A DNA stretch of 64,000 bases, taken from positions 3,211 to 67,210 of the forward strand of contig DIZL01000044.1 of the NCBI GenBank assembly GCA_002429385.1, in the 5' to 3' direction. Position 1 is the stretch's first letter, and each line of letters begins with the position of its first letter. Below the pieces are notes generated by a model. It saw only the letters and a list, made by a program, of their open reading frames with translations. It was not told the origin of the DNA and ran no database searches. Shown in pieces: positions 52,316-60,717 of this stretch. A program made the translations under genes and the position numbers. The DNA comes from Prolixibacteraceae bacterium UBA6029 (GTDB lineage: Bacteria; Bacteroidota; Bacteroidia; Bacteroidales; Prolixibacteraceae).

Positions 52316-52415
52316 GTCCGTCAACTGAAGCAGACGGCAAAGGATATTGGCTCTTCAAATAGTTATTTCTTTTATTCAGAGTGCTATCCTTTGCCGTTCA
52401 CTTCAGTGAACGGAC
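52316..52415. repeat. Long imperfect inverted repeat between GH8 and GH16
   Basis: GTCCGTCAACTGAAGCAGAC plus GGCAAAGGATA (52316-52346) matches the reverse complement of TATCCTTTGCC plus GTTCACTTCAGTGAACGGAC (52385-52415) with a few changes around a 38-base loop. The right arm contains the perfect 20-bp palindrome CCGTTCACTTCAGTGAACGG at 52394-52413. It begins 25 bases after the GH8 stop and lies 3' of GH16 too. Confidence 0.75.
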
Positions 52416-52555
52416 ATAAGAATTCAAAGAATCATTTCACCTCCATCTCTTTCCCCATTAGTGATCTTCCGGTTTATCCCAGGACTTCAATGGAGAAATA
52501 ATAAGTTGTTTCTTTGTTCATACCTGGAGTAATGATGAAGCCTTTCCCTAAGCTT

Positions 52556-53644
52556 TTAGTTCTTCATAAATTTCTGGGTATAGGAGGAACCATTTAATTG
52601 AACAGCAAGGACATATAATCCCTGGGTTAAATCGCTTACCGCTAGTTCTATAGGTTTGTAAACCTGCCTGAATGATTTAATGACCTGTCCGGTTGAATTG
52701 ATTATTTGGATATCCAGTTTTTCAAGGGCAGACAATTCTTCGGGTAGGTTTAAAGTGATCGATTCATTTACGGGATTTGGATAAAGTTTTAACGTTTTGT
52801 TCTGTTGAATGCTATTCGTAGAAGTTGGATAGCCATTGGGGCCAAATTCATACACCCTGACATAGTCTACCTTAAAGGAATCAGGATAAGTTGCCTTTGC
52901 CGGATCATTGGACCAATAACTATTAATTGCCCAATCTTCAGTGGATATTTCGGCCGTTACTTTAACATAGCCTGGTTGATTGCAGACTCCTCCTCCGGTG
53001 CTTCGCCATTGTTCTATACCATCAACAAAAAATACATACTTATCAGGATACCAGTCCATTGAATAGATATGGTAACCTGTCCGTATTCCGGATATTAATT
53101 CGTTTTTTCCAACAGACTTATGGGCTGCACCATATCCATCATAGTGAATTGCATGATTGATCTTATTCGTCCATCCAAAGGCTTCCATGATATCGACCTC
53201 TGAGCCATCAACTCCGGCATTCGTTTCTGATCCTACATTACCTTGCATCATCCAAAAAGCGACCCACCAGCCTTGTTGTTTGGGCAATTGACACCTAATC
53301 TCATAGTGCCCATATAACTGTTGAAACTTGCCAAGTGTTCTGATGGCACCGCAACTATAATCAAACGCATCGCCATCATTATTTTTATCCGCGATTTTCC
53401 TGACACGTATGACCAGATTCCCCTTTCCATCCACAAATGAATCTTCCTTGCTCCAATAACCATCAGGGCCATTGGGATTTGGTTTCCGACAATACTCCGG
53501 ACGGTCCCATTTAGCGGGATCTGGGATGCCTGCTGCTCCGTTAAACTCATCGGAGAAGGTTAGTTTTGGCTCATTAACAGTTTGCGCCTTAATGGAAGTC
53601 AAGGCAAAAAGGAAAATGCTTAAAGCAAAAATAATCTTTTTCAA
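52556..53644 (-). CDS. GH16 beta-glucanase with T9SS sorting domain
   Basis: A secreted endo-beta-glucanase of the laminarinase/licheninase family. The catalytic motif EVDIMEAFG lies in GVDGSEVDIMEAFGWTNK, preceded by FQQLYGHYEIRCQLPKQQGWW and followed by the aromatic SMDWYPDKYVFFVDG, all classic GH16. The C-terminal sorting domain (LKLYPNPVNES, LTQGLYVLAVQLNG) sends it through T9SS. The start is probably the TTG at 53644, giving LKKIIFALSIFLFALTSIKAQ as signal peptide; an ATG at 53695 would add 17 residues. It is the last gene of the minus-strand locus. Confidence 0.86.
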   Translation of the reverse strand: MKKIIFALSIFLFALTSIKAQTVNEPKLTFSDEFNGAAGIPDPAKWDRPEYCRKPNPNGPDGYWSKEDSFVDGKGNLVIRVRKIADKNNDGDAFDYSCGAIRTLGKFQQLYGHYEIRCQLPKQQGWWVAFWMMQGNVGSETNAGVDGSEVDIMEAFGWTNKINHAIHYDGYGAAHKSVGKNELISGIRTGYHIYSMDWYPDKYVFFVDGIEQWRSTGGGVCNQPGYVKVTAEISTEDWAINSYWSNDPAKATYPDSFKVDYVRVYEFGPNGYPTSTNSIQQNKTLKLYPNPVNESITLNLPEELSALEKLDIQIINSTGQVIKSFRQVYKPIELAVSDLTQGLYVLAVQLNGSSYTQKFMKN

Positions 53645-53753
53645 GGTGATAGGATTTAGTTGGTTATAATGTGTCTTAATAATATCTCCTGGCAAAGGAG
53701 ACAGAAAAAAGATTCTTTAAAGAAACACATTTTTTTCTTTCTAATTCATATTA

Positions 53754-56051
53754 CTATTTAAGCGTAAACCCAGCCTCCAGCGTATTGTCAGAACTGGTTC
53801 CGACAAATACTTTGAAATCGCCGGGTTCGCTTACCAGTTTCAGATCACCATTATAGAAACGCAGGTCTTTTTCAGTAAGGGTAAACTCAATAGTGCGGGT
53901 TTCTCCTTTCTTCAGGAATGTTTTCTGAAAGCCTTTCAATTCCTTTACGGGACGGGTCACACTGCCAACCATATCACGAAGGTATAACTGAACCACCTCG
54001 GCGCCATCGTATTTTCCTGAGTTGGTCACCTCAACTGAAACGGCAATCTTGCTATCAGCAGTCAGGCTCGGGGCAGATAATTTAAGGTTTTTATAGTCGA
54101 AGGTGGTATAGCTCAGTCCAAACCCGAAAGGGAACAATGGATCGTTGGAAACATCAAGGTAATTGGAACGGAATTTCTGGAACCATTTCCCGTCAGCCAA
54201 TGGCCGACCTGTATTTTTGTGGTTATAATACAGCGGAATCTGTCCTACGTTCTGCGGGAAGGTTGCGCTTAGCTTTCCGGATGGATTGACCTTGCCCAGC
54301 AACACATCGGCAATAGCGTCTCCGGCTTCAGTACCTGCAAACCATACATTGAGGATAGCAGGAACATTGGCCTTTTCCCAACTGATTGTCAGTGGTCGTC
54401 CTGTAAACAGAACCATCACGACCGGTTTCCCGGTTGCAAGTAAGGCTTTTACCAGGTCTTTCTGATTCTCGGGAAGGTTGATCTCCGACCGGCTTGAGCA
54501 TTCACCACTCATTTCGGAGGATTCTCCAACAGCAGCTACAATTACATCCGATTTACCGGCTATTGCAACCGCTTCAGCAATCATCTCTGCCGGTGTCCGT
54601 TTATCCCATTGAGTTGATTTCCCAAATACACTGATACGTGCATCCAATTGAGGATCACTCACAAAATTGGCACCTTTGGCATAAAGAACTGTCGCCTGAG
54701 CGCCAACCGCTTTCTTCAGCCCATCGCGTAAGGATACCGATTTGGCAAAGTCAGCCGCTACGCTCCAGGTTCCGGGCATGTTTTCCCTGTTATCAGCAAG
54801 TGGACCAATCAGGGCAATTGTTCCTGTTCCCCGGATTGGAAGAGTTTGGTTGTCGTTCTTTAGCAAGACAAAGGTTTGAGCAGCAATCTCGCGGGCCACC
54901 TGTCTGTTTTTTGGAGTGAAGACTTCAGTTTTGGCACGGTTTACATCGCAATACCGGTATGGATCGTCAAAAAGTCCAAGTTTATATTTAGCCTCGAGGA
55001 CCAATCGGCAGGCCTGATCGATTTCCTTTTGAGTCACCTTCCCTTCGTCGAGCGATTGCTTCAAGGTTTCCAGGAATCCATCGGCAACCATATCCATGTC
55101 GATACCTGCTTTTAGAGCAAGGGCTGATACTTCTTTCAGATTACCCAGACCGTGATCTACCATTTCAAGGATAGCTGTATAATCAGTCACTACAAATCCA
55201 TTGAAACCCCATTCTTTCCTTAAAAGATCCGTCATAAGCCATTTGTTGGCCGAAGCGGGAATTCCGTCAACTTCGTTGAACGATGACATAGCGCTTCCGG
55301 CACCGGCATCGAAAGCGGCCTTATAAGGTGGCAAATACTCGTTATACATGCGAATCCGGCTCATGTCGGTGGTATTGTAGTCCCGGCCTGCTTCGGCAGC
55401 TCCATAGAGCGCAAAATGCTTCACGCACGCCATGATGGTATTGTTTTTCTTCAGGTCGTCTCCCTGGTATCCTTTTACCATCGCCCTCGCAATTTGTGAA
55501 CCGAGGTAAGGATCTTCACCTGAACCTTCGGATATCCTTCCCCATCGTGGATCACGTGCTATGTCGACCATAGGGGAGAAGGTCCAGCAGATACCGTCAG
55601 CACTGGCTTCCTGTGCTGCAATACGGGCGCTTTTTTCCACCAGATTCATATCCCAGCAGCACGACATGCCCAACGGAATAGGGAATTCGGTCTGGTAGCC
55701 ATGAATCACATCCATGCCGAATAGCAGCGGAATCTTCAGGCGGCTTTGCTCCATAGCAATTTTCTGAACGTCATGAATCTTTTGGGCGGTCTTTATGTTG
55801 AAAAGCCCTCCAACCTGGCCATCTTTGATTTTTTGTGCAATGTTGTTATTACTCCCTGCACCGGTGATAATATCACCTGAAGCCGGCAGGTTTAATTGGC
55901 CAAGCTTCTCTTCAAGGGTCATCTTGCCCATCAGGCCATCGATGAAAACCTTCATTTTTTGAGCTTCATTCGTTGAGTTCTTCTGTGCAAAAACTATCGT
56001 TTGTGATAGTAATAATGCCAGAAAAATCAACAGGCTTATCGGTTTTTTCAT
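53754..56051 (-). CDS. GH3 beta-glucosidase
   Basis: A 765-aa exported enzyme (signal peptide 1-22, FLALLLSQTIVFAQ) that removes glucose from beta-gluco-oligosaccharides. The domain-1 barrel has VKHFALYGAAEAGRDYN and the nucleophile region FVVTDYTAILEMV (Asp). The C-terminal alpha/beta domain includes GECSSRSEINLP (about 482-493), and a fibronectin-III-like domain ends the protein. The ATG at 56051 is chosen over a more upstream ATG. It follows the GH144-like gene in the operon. Confidence 0.9.
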   Translation of the reverse strand: MKKPISLLIFLALLLSQTIVFAQKNSTNEAQKMKVFIDGLMGKMTLEEKLGQLNLPASGDIITGAGSNNNIAQKIKDGQVGGLFNIKTAQKIHDVQKIAMEQSRLKIPLLFGMDVIHGYQTEFPIPLGMSCCWDMNLVEKSARIAAQEASADGICWTFSPMVDIARDPRWGRISEGSGEDPYLGSQIARAMVKGYQGDDLKKNNTIMACVKHFALYGAAEAGRDYNTTDMSRIRMYNEYLPPYKAAFDAGAGSAMSSFNEVDGIPASANKWLMTDLLRKEWGFNGFVVTDYTAILEMVDHGLGNLKEVSALALKAGIDMDMVADGFLETLKQSLDEGKVTQKEIDQACRLVLEAKYKLGLFDDPYRYCDVNRAKTEVFTPKNRQVAREIAAQTFVLLKNDNQTLPIRGTGTIALIGPLADNRENMPGTWSVAADFAKSVSLRDGLKKAVGAQATVLYAKGANFVSDPQLDARISVFGKSTQWDKRTPAEMIAEAVAIAGKSDVIVAAVGESSEMSGECSSRSEINLPENQKDLVKALLATGKPVVMVLFTGRPLTISWEKANVPAILNVWFAGTEAGDAIADVLLGKVNPSGKLSATFPQNVGQIPLYYNHKNTGRPLADGKWFQKFRSNYLDVSNDPLFPFGFGLSYTTFDYKNLKLSAPSLTADSKIAVSVEVTNSGKYDGAEVVQLYLRDMVGSVTRPVKELKGFQKTFLKKGETRTIEFTLTEKDLRFYNGDLKLVSEPGDFKVFVGTSSDNTLEAGFTLK

Positions 56052-56093
56052 GTAGTATTGGTTAAATTTTATCCTCATCAAATATAAAGAGGA

Positions 56094-56215
56094 AATTTGG
56101 TTATTGGTTATTGCTTATTGAAGATTGCTTATTGGAAATTTAAATGTAAAATATCAAATACTGAATAACCAATATCCAAATTCAAAGCTTACTGAACACT
56201 GAGACTGAATACTAG
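56094..56215. repeat. 7-bp tandem array (TTATTGN) with partial inverted arm
   Basis: Six consecutive 7-mers at 56094-56135 (AATTTGG, TTATTGG, TTATTGC, TTATTGA, AGATTGC, TTATTGG), then an AT-rich spacer, then AATAACC, AATATCC and AAATTCA at 56165-56185, the reverse complement of AATTTGG-type units. It sits in the 137-base gap between the GH3 and GH144-like genes, ending 3 bases before the latter's stop. Confidence 0.75.
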
Positions 56216-56217
56216 CT

Positions 56218-57573
56218 CTATTTCTCTTGAAAAGTAAACCCCAATTTGGTTAATCCGTTCTGAACATCTCTGTCTTTCATGAACAGTTTCCAAAGCAGCT
56301 GTGAGCGATAGTTTTCGATCATCACTACAATGGGGCCCTGATCGATGGCCAGGTAGCGTTTCGGAAACCAGTTCTCCGTTTCACTGAATGCATCATAGAA
56401 CCCATAGGGTCCCCAGAGTTTGTCACCCAGTTTATTGTAGAAATAGCGGGCCGCTTGCATACTTTCTTCAGGAGTATAAGGGAAAGAGGAGAGCGCTGCA
56501 GTAGGTGAAATCACCCCCAGATCATTTGAGGGCATATGTGCATTGTATCCTTTTACCGAGTAACTGGCTGTCAGTCCCCAGCAATCAGGGCCGTATCCTT
56601 TGAATTTCTTTGGGTTTTCGACACAATACTCGTAGTCGATCAACACCTGATTGCGGTTTTCGTCCCAATAACTGGCATATTCGTCTTTCAGGTTGCGCGG
56701 GTCGAGGCCCAGGTATGAATAGTGAGCCCAAAACAATGATCCCCCATATTCCTGAGCACCATTATGTTTTAACTTCAGGATATAGCCATATTTGGTTGTT
56801 TCACCATTGATTCCACCATTCCGTGCCCAGCATTGGTGATAGGCCTCTGGCGAAAGCGGATAAGTTGGTGAACTTGCTCCCAGTACATAAGCGATGAGGC
56901 ATTCGTTATAACCCTCAATGGCAAAGTTCATTTTCCAGCCATGCGTGGGTGACCAGTGCCAGTACAAAGCGGGTTTGCCGTTTTGGTACCAGCTCCATTC
57001 CACCCCATTACATAGTTTGGCCAGTTTGTCAGCGAGCGCTTTTTCGGACGGGATATCCTGTTTCAGGTAGTTTTTAGCGCAAATCAATCCTTGAACCATA
57101 TAGGCTGTTTCAACGATGTCGCCTCCGTCATCGTTATCGCCAAAAGGTTTGACCTTTCCGGTTTCGCCAAACATCCAATGGGACCAGGCGCCATGAAACC
57201 GATCTGCTCTTTCAAGAAATCCTGCGATCTTGGTCAGATGTTTTATTCCCTCTTCCCGGGTAATAAAGCCACGCTCTATACCCACCAGGATAGCCATCAC
57301 GCCAAATCCTGAACCTCCGGTAGTCACAACGCTTTTATCATTTTCAGGATAATCGCCATCGGTATGAATCCGTTCGCAGGCCATTCCTGAAACAGGTTCG
57401 GCGCCGTCCTGGAAATACTGAAAAGTGCGGTGTTGAATGGTTGTCAGTAAAGAATCATCAGTAAGGCGATTTTCAACCGGGACATTCTTTGTCGATTTCA
57501 CCGGCCCGCTATTGCAGGAATACAAAATAGTTATTATAAAAATAGCGCGAAATGAAAGCAGAAAAAGTTTCAT
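56218..57573 (-). CDS. Glycoamylase-like/GH144 beta-1,2-glucanase-type lipoprotein
   Basis: A 451-aa protein with lipobox ILYSC near residue 20 and a complete (alpha/alpha)6 glycoamylase-domain (PF10091) sequence: TFQYFQDGAEPVSGMACER, SGFGVMAILVGIERGFI, FGDNDDGGDIVETAYMVQGL, ALYWHWSPTHGWKMNF and GYNECLIAYVLGASSPTYPL. The family includes GH144 endo-beta-1,2-glucanases and related sophorohydrolases; its partner GH3 fits such a pathway. Whether this member cuts beta-1,2- or beta-1,3-glucan is not shown by sequence. It is probably anchored outside the cell or in the periplasm. Confidence 0.82.
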   Translation of the reverse strand: MKLFLLSFRAIFIITILYSCNSGPVKSTKNVPVENRLTDDSLLTTIQHRTFQYFQDGAEPVSGMACERIHTDGDYPENDKSVVTTGGSGFGVMAILVGIERGFITREEGIKHLTKIAGFLERADRFHGAWSHWMFGETGKVKPFGDNDDGGDIVETAYMVQGLICAKNYLKQDIPSEKALADKLAKLCNGVEWSWYQNGKPALYWHWSPTHGWKMNFAIEGYNECLIAYVLGASSPTYPLSPEAYHQCWARNGGINGETTKYGYILKLKHNGAQEYGGSLFWAHYSYLGLDPRNLKDEYASYWDENRNQVLIDYEYCVENPKKFKGYGPDCWGLTASYSVKGYNAHMPSNDLGVISPTAALSSFPYTPEESMQAARYFYNKLGDKLWGPYGFYDAFSETENWFPKRYLAIDQGPIVVMIENYRSQLLWKLFMKDRDVQNGLTKLGFTFQEK

Positions 57574-57720
57574 AGCGAAATTATTAATACTCAATTTAAT
57601 AAATCGGTCCCATGAAGATATACAGACAAAGTTAACTCAAATTCTATTCATTATTGAACATTAAAAAGAATGGCTGAGTTGCCCCAGTCATTCTTTCAAT
57701 AAATTTCAAACCCAATCCAA

Positions 57721-59073
57721 CTATTGGATAGATATTTTGGAATTGCCACGATTTGTATTTACGATATAGATACCATTCTTAAGATTGACTCTTATGTTAC
57801 CATTTGCTGTAGTGCCTTCAAATACATTTTTGCCTACCAAGTCGTAAACACGCACAATTCCTGAATAATCTGAAATGCGTAATTCACCGTTTGCATAGTA
57901 TGCATTCAATGAATTGGTTTTTAATACATTCACGCCTGTACCATTGGCATTTACGAATGTAAAATCGTCCATAAACATTGTATGTTGTACATTGTCGGCT
58001 GCATTTTGAGAAAAGAATACATCTTTTATCAGGTCCTTTGCGGTAAAAGCAGGATCGGCAGCCCAAAAGTCGGCCAGTGGAATTGTTACTTCTGTCCATG
58101 TGTTGGCAATCAACCCAGTGGGTAAATAGGTAGCCAATAGCAGTTTGCCGGTTATATTGGGAGTCCCGCTACCGGCTTCTATATAAACCATGGGTAGTGC
58201 TGTCATTGGTAAAGCAACGGGAGAGTTTAACCAGAATGTAAGATCAGTAAATGTTCTTAAGTCCATTATTTGAAAACCATCTGCAGCGACCATACCAGCC
58301 CATGATCCAGTTGCAACTGATTTCCATTGCAGTTTTAGCGCATTCGGAAGGGATTTAACTGGTGAAGTAACTACAGGCAATTTGTCTCCAACAGTTGTTG
58401 CATTTGGATCAAAATTTTCAGTAACTACTGTACTCGGGGCTGTTTGGGTTACGTAGCTTTCGTCACGAAAACGATCGCTGGCACTGTTTGCAAAAAGAAT
58501 ATAGCTAGTTGGTGGAGGTACTACTATAGTTCCATAGATGACCTTAATATCATCGATATAAGTGATTGCAGTCGGATCAACAGGTGTATAGTAGTCAGGA
58601 AAAAAGCTCAATGTTGTAATGTTTTTAATCCCATTGGCTGCAAGATCGAATACCATTAATTCCCATTCATTGGTTTTGGTTGCAGGAGTTACCGGATTAA
58701 ATTCCTTGCTGACTGCACCCTCACATTTGATGCGCAATTGCGATGTGGCATTTGTGCGCAGATACTTAACTTCAATGCGCGCATAGCCGGTAGTAATTGG
58801 ATTGGTCAAAGTAGCATAAAAACCTGCCCATGGTTGATTGGGGTCAGGTGAAGTATCAAAGCGTTTCCATTGCCACGCTTTATTACTTAAGTCAATTCCA
58901 GCTTTTACAGGATTGTCAATTACTGCTTGATCCATACTGGCAGCCGGATTTACATTCACAGTAGCGGTAAAACTTACTGTTCCACTTTCAAAGTCGTCTA
59001 ACAATATATCAGCCTGGGCATATAAAAATGTTACAGAAAATAAGGCGATACAAAAAGTAAAAAATCTTTTCAT
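57721..59073 (-). CDS. Putative surface glycan-binding protein with T9SS tail
   Basis: A 450-aa exported protein (signal peptide 1-19). Two beta-sandwich modules resemble carbohydrate-binding domains: module one (about 20-190) has ILLDDFESGTVSF and ITYIDDIKVIYG, module two (about 200-385) has NALKLQWKSVATGSWAG and MFMDDFTFVNANG. A short T9SS-like C-terminal tail (LRISDYSGIVRVYDLVGKNV to ISIQ) follows. No lipobox is seen. It sits in the SGBP position, between SusD and the glucanase. Confidence 0.75.
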   Translation of the reverse strand: MKRFFTFCIALFSVTFLYAQADILLDDFESGTVSFTATVNVNPAASMDQAVIDNPVKAGIDLSNKAWQWKRFDTSPDPNQPWAGFYATLTNPITTGYARIEVKYLRTNATSQLRIKCEGAVSKEFNPVTPATKTNEWELMVFDLAANGIKNITTLSFFPDYYTPVDPTAITYIDDIKVIYGTIVVPPPTSYILFANSASDRFRDESYVTQTAPSTVVTENFDPNATTVGDKLPVVTSPVKSLPNALKLQWKSVATGSWAGMVAADGFQIMDLRTFTDLTFWLNSPVALPMTALPMVYIEAGSGTPNITGKLLLATYLPTGLIANTWTEVTIPLADFWAADPAFTAKDLIKDVFFSQNAADNVQHTMFMDDFTFVNANGTGVNVLKTNSLNAYYANGELRISDYSGIVRVYDLVGKNVFEGTTANGNIRVNLKNGIYIVNTNRGNSKISIQ

Positions 59074-59224
59074 GATACAATAGTTTAAAGTGTTAATAAA
59101 TATTTATCACATTTTTAGTTTCATAAAACCTAAGTTTATTTAGCCATTTAGTTAATAGATCAAAGAAATACATTCATAAAACCGTTGAAAGCAAAAATTG
59201 TTTAAGTTATTGGCGACCTTTAAT

Positions 59225-60706
59225 TTAGTATCCCGGATTTTGTGTGATCACTCCTTCCGATTTGTCAATTTCGGGTTGAGGTATAGGGAATAGTTCGTGC
59301 TTTCCAACCACAAAACTGGTTATCACACTTTTAGCTTCATCCCAGCGCACCAGGTCGTAGAATCGTTCCCACTCCATAGCGAGTTCTATCCTGCGTTCCT
59401 GATGGATTTTTGCCCTTAATTCAACAATGTCAGTGGTCGATATTTTAGGCAGTACGGTATTGTCTGCACCACGTGCCCGAGCCCTGATCATTTCCAGTTT
59501 GTCCAATGCTTCAGTTGCATTTCCTGATTCGCAGGCCGCTTCAGCATCCATCAGCAACACGTCGGCATAGCGTATCAGGCGGATATTGACCCAACCTCCG
59601 TGACCATTTGTTGGTCGTCCGTAAATACCGCGTTCGATGGCTTTGGTATAGGCTTTTTTATTGAAAAACTGGTATCCTGCAGCATCCGCCTTGATAGTCC
59701 TGCCATCCAGTACATCCCCACTATGGATGACTGATGCAGCTTTGCGGGGGTCGCCTGTTTCATAACTATCCATCAATACCTGGCTGGGGGCATTGAATCC
59801 CCATCCTAAATCAGGTAGGCCGCGTATGCCTTGTATTTCAGCAAACTGACTGCCCAGATAAATTTGCTCGGCAGGTTTTTCTTCGCAATACACTTCAAAT
59901 ACCGACTCATTGCCATATTCATTGGCCTCAGTAAATATTTGGTCATAGGGTGTATCCAAAGCATTGTCGCCCGAATTGATGATTGCAGTGGTCTGACCCA
60001 AAGCTGCCCCCCAGTTTTTTTCATACAAATACACTTTGGCCAATATGGCCCGGGCTGCATTTTGTGTGGCGCGTCCCGAGTTGCTACTTGCCTTTAAAGT
60101 TACACGTGTGGGCAGGTAAGGTATGGAGAAAATCAAATCGCGTTCCAATTTTTGCCAGACTTCCTCCCGTGTAGAACGTGCAGGTGATTTGTCGGTTTGT
60201 CCCAGAACCTTTTCTACAAACGAGACACCGCCAAAAGCTTGCGTCAATCGTAAATACATCGCTGAACGAATAAAAAGTGCTTCCGCCAGATAGGTGTTTT
60301 TATTTCTGGCAGTGTCACCCAGGGATGTTGTAAGCGCTAAAGCTTCGTTCGTCAAAAATATCGTGTTGTAACACGATCGGTAATAATCCCCGATCTGGTT
60401 ATTACTTGCAGTATAACTCATCGGTTTGAATTGTACGACTTCCTGTCCGTCACTGGGTGTGCTGCCTTTCTCTACATCAGGAGTGGTATAATTCTGCATT
60501 CCAAAGCCAGCAAAAATAAAGGCATAGTCGCGCAGACTTGCATAAGCCTGTGCCAGTTTGGCTTCCACCAGAATATTGGCATCAAGAGTATTGTCGGGAG
60601 TATAATTGCTATGGTCCCACCGTCCCTTAGGATAACGGTCCAGAAAACTTTCACTACAAGCTGTGCTTATCAGCACAATTACAAAAAACAATATGATCTT
60701 TTTCAT
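59225..60706 (-). CDS. SusD/RagB family outer-membrane lipoprotein
   Basis: A 493-aa glycan-binding lipoprotein (lipobox STACS, Cys17) that forms the lid of the SusC transporter. TPR-like helices and the SusD_RagB core are visible in FIRSAMYLRLTQAFGGVSFVEKV, ARAILAKVYLYEKNWGAAL and LIRYADVLLMDAEAACE, ending HQERRIELAMEWERFYDLVRW. It lies 11 bases after the susC stop, as in classic pairs. Confidence 0.94.
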   Translation of the reverse strand: MKKIILFFVIVLISTACSESFLDRYPKGRWDHSNYTPDNTLDANILVEAKLAQAYASLRDYAFIFAGFGMQNYTTPDVEKGSTPSDGQEVVQFKPMSYTASNNQIGDYYRSCYNTIFLTNEALALTTSLGDTARNKNTYLAEALFIRSAMYLRLTQAFGGVSFVEKVLGQTDKSPARSTREEVWQKLERDLIFSIPYLPTRVTLKASSNSGRATQNAARAILAKVYLYEKNWGAALGQTTAIINSGDNALDTPYDQIFTEANEYGNESVFEVYCEEKPAEQIYLGSQFAEIQGIRGLPDLGWGFNAPSQVLMDSYETGDPRKAASVIHSGDVLDGRTIKADAAGYQFFNKKAYTKAIERGIYGRPTNGHGGWVNIRLIRYADVLLMDAEAACESGNATEALDKLEMIRARARGADNTVLPKISTTDIVELRAKIHQERRIELAMEWERFYDLVRWDEAKSVITSFVVGKHELFPIPQPEIDKSEGVITQNPGY

Positions 60707-60717
60707 GTTATCCGGAA

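Noticed and set aside
52292..52501. 69-codon open frame after GH8
   Set aside because: It crosses the inverted repeat and has no signal peptide or family resemblance.
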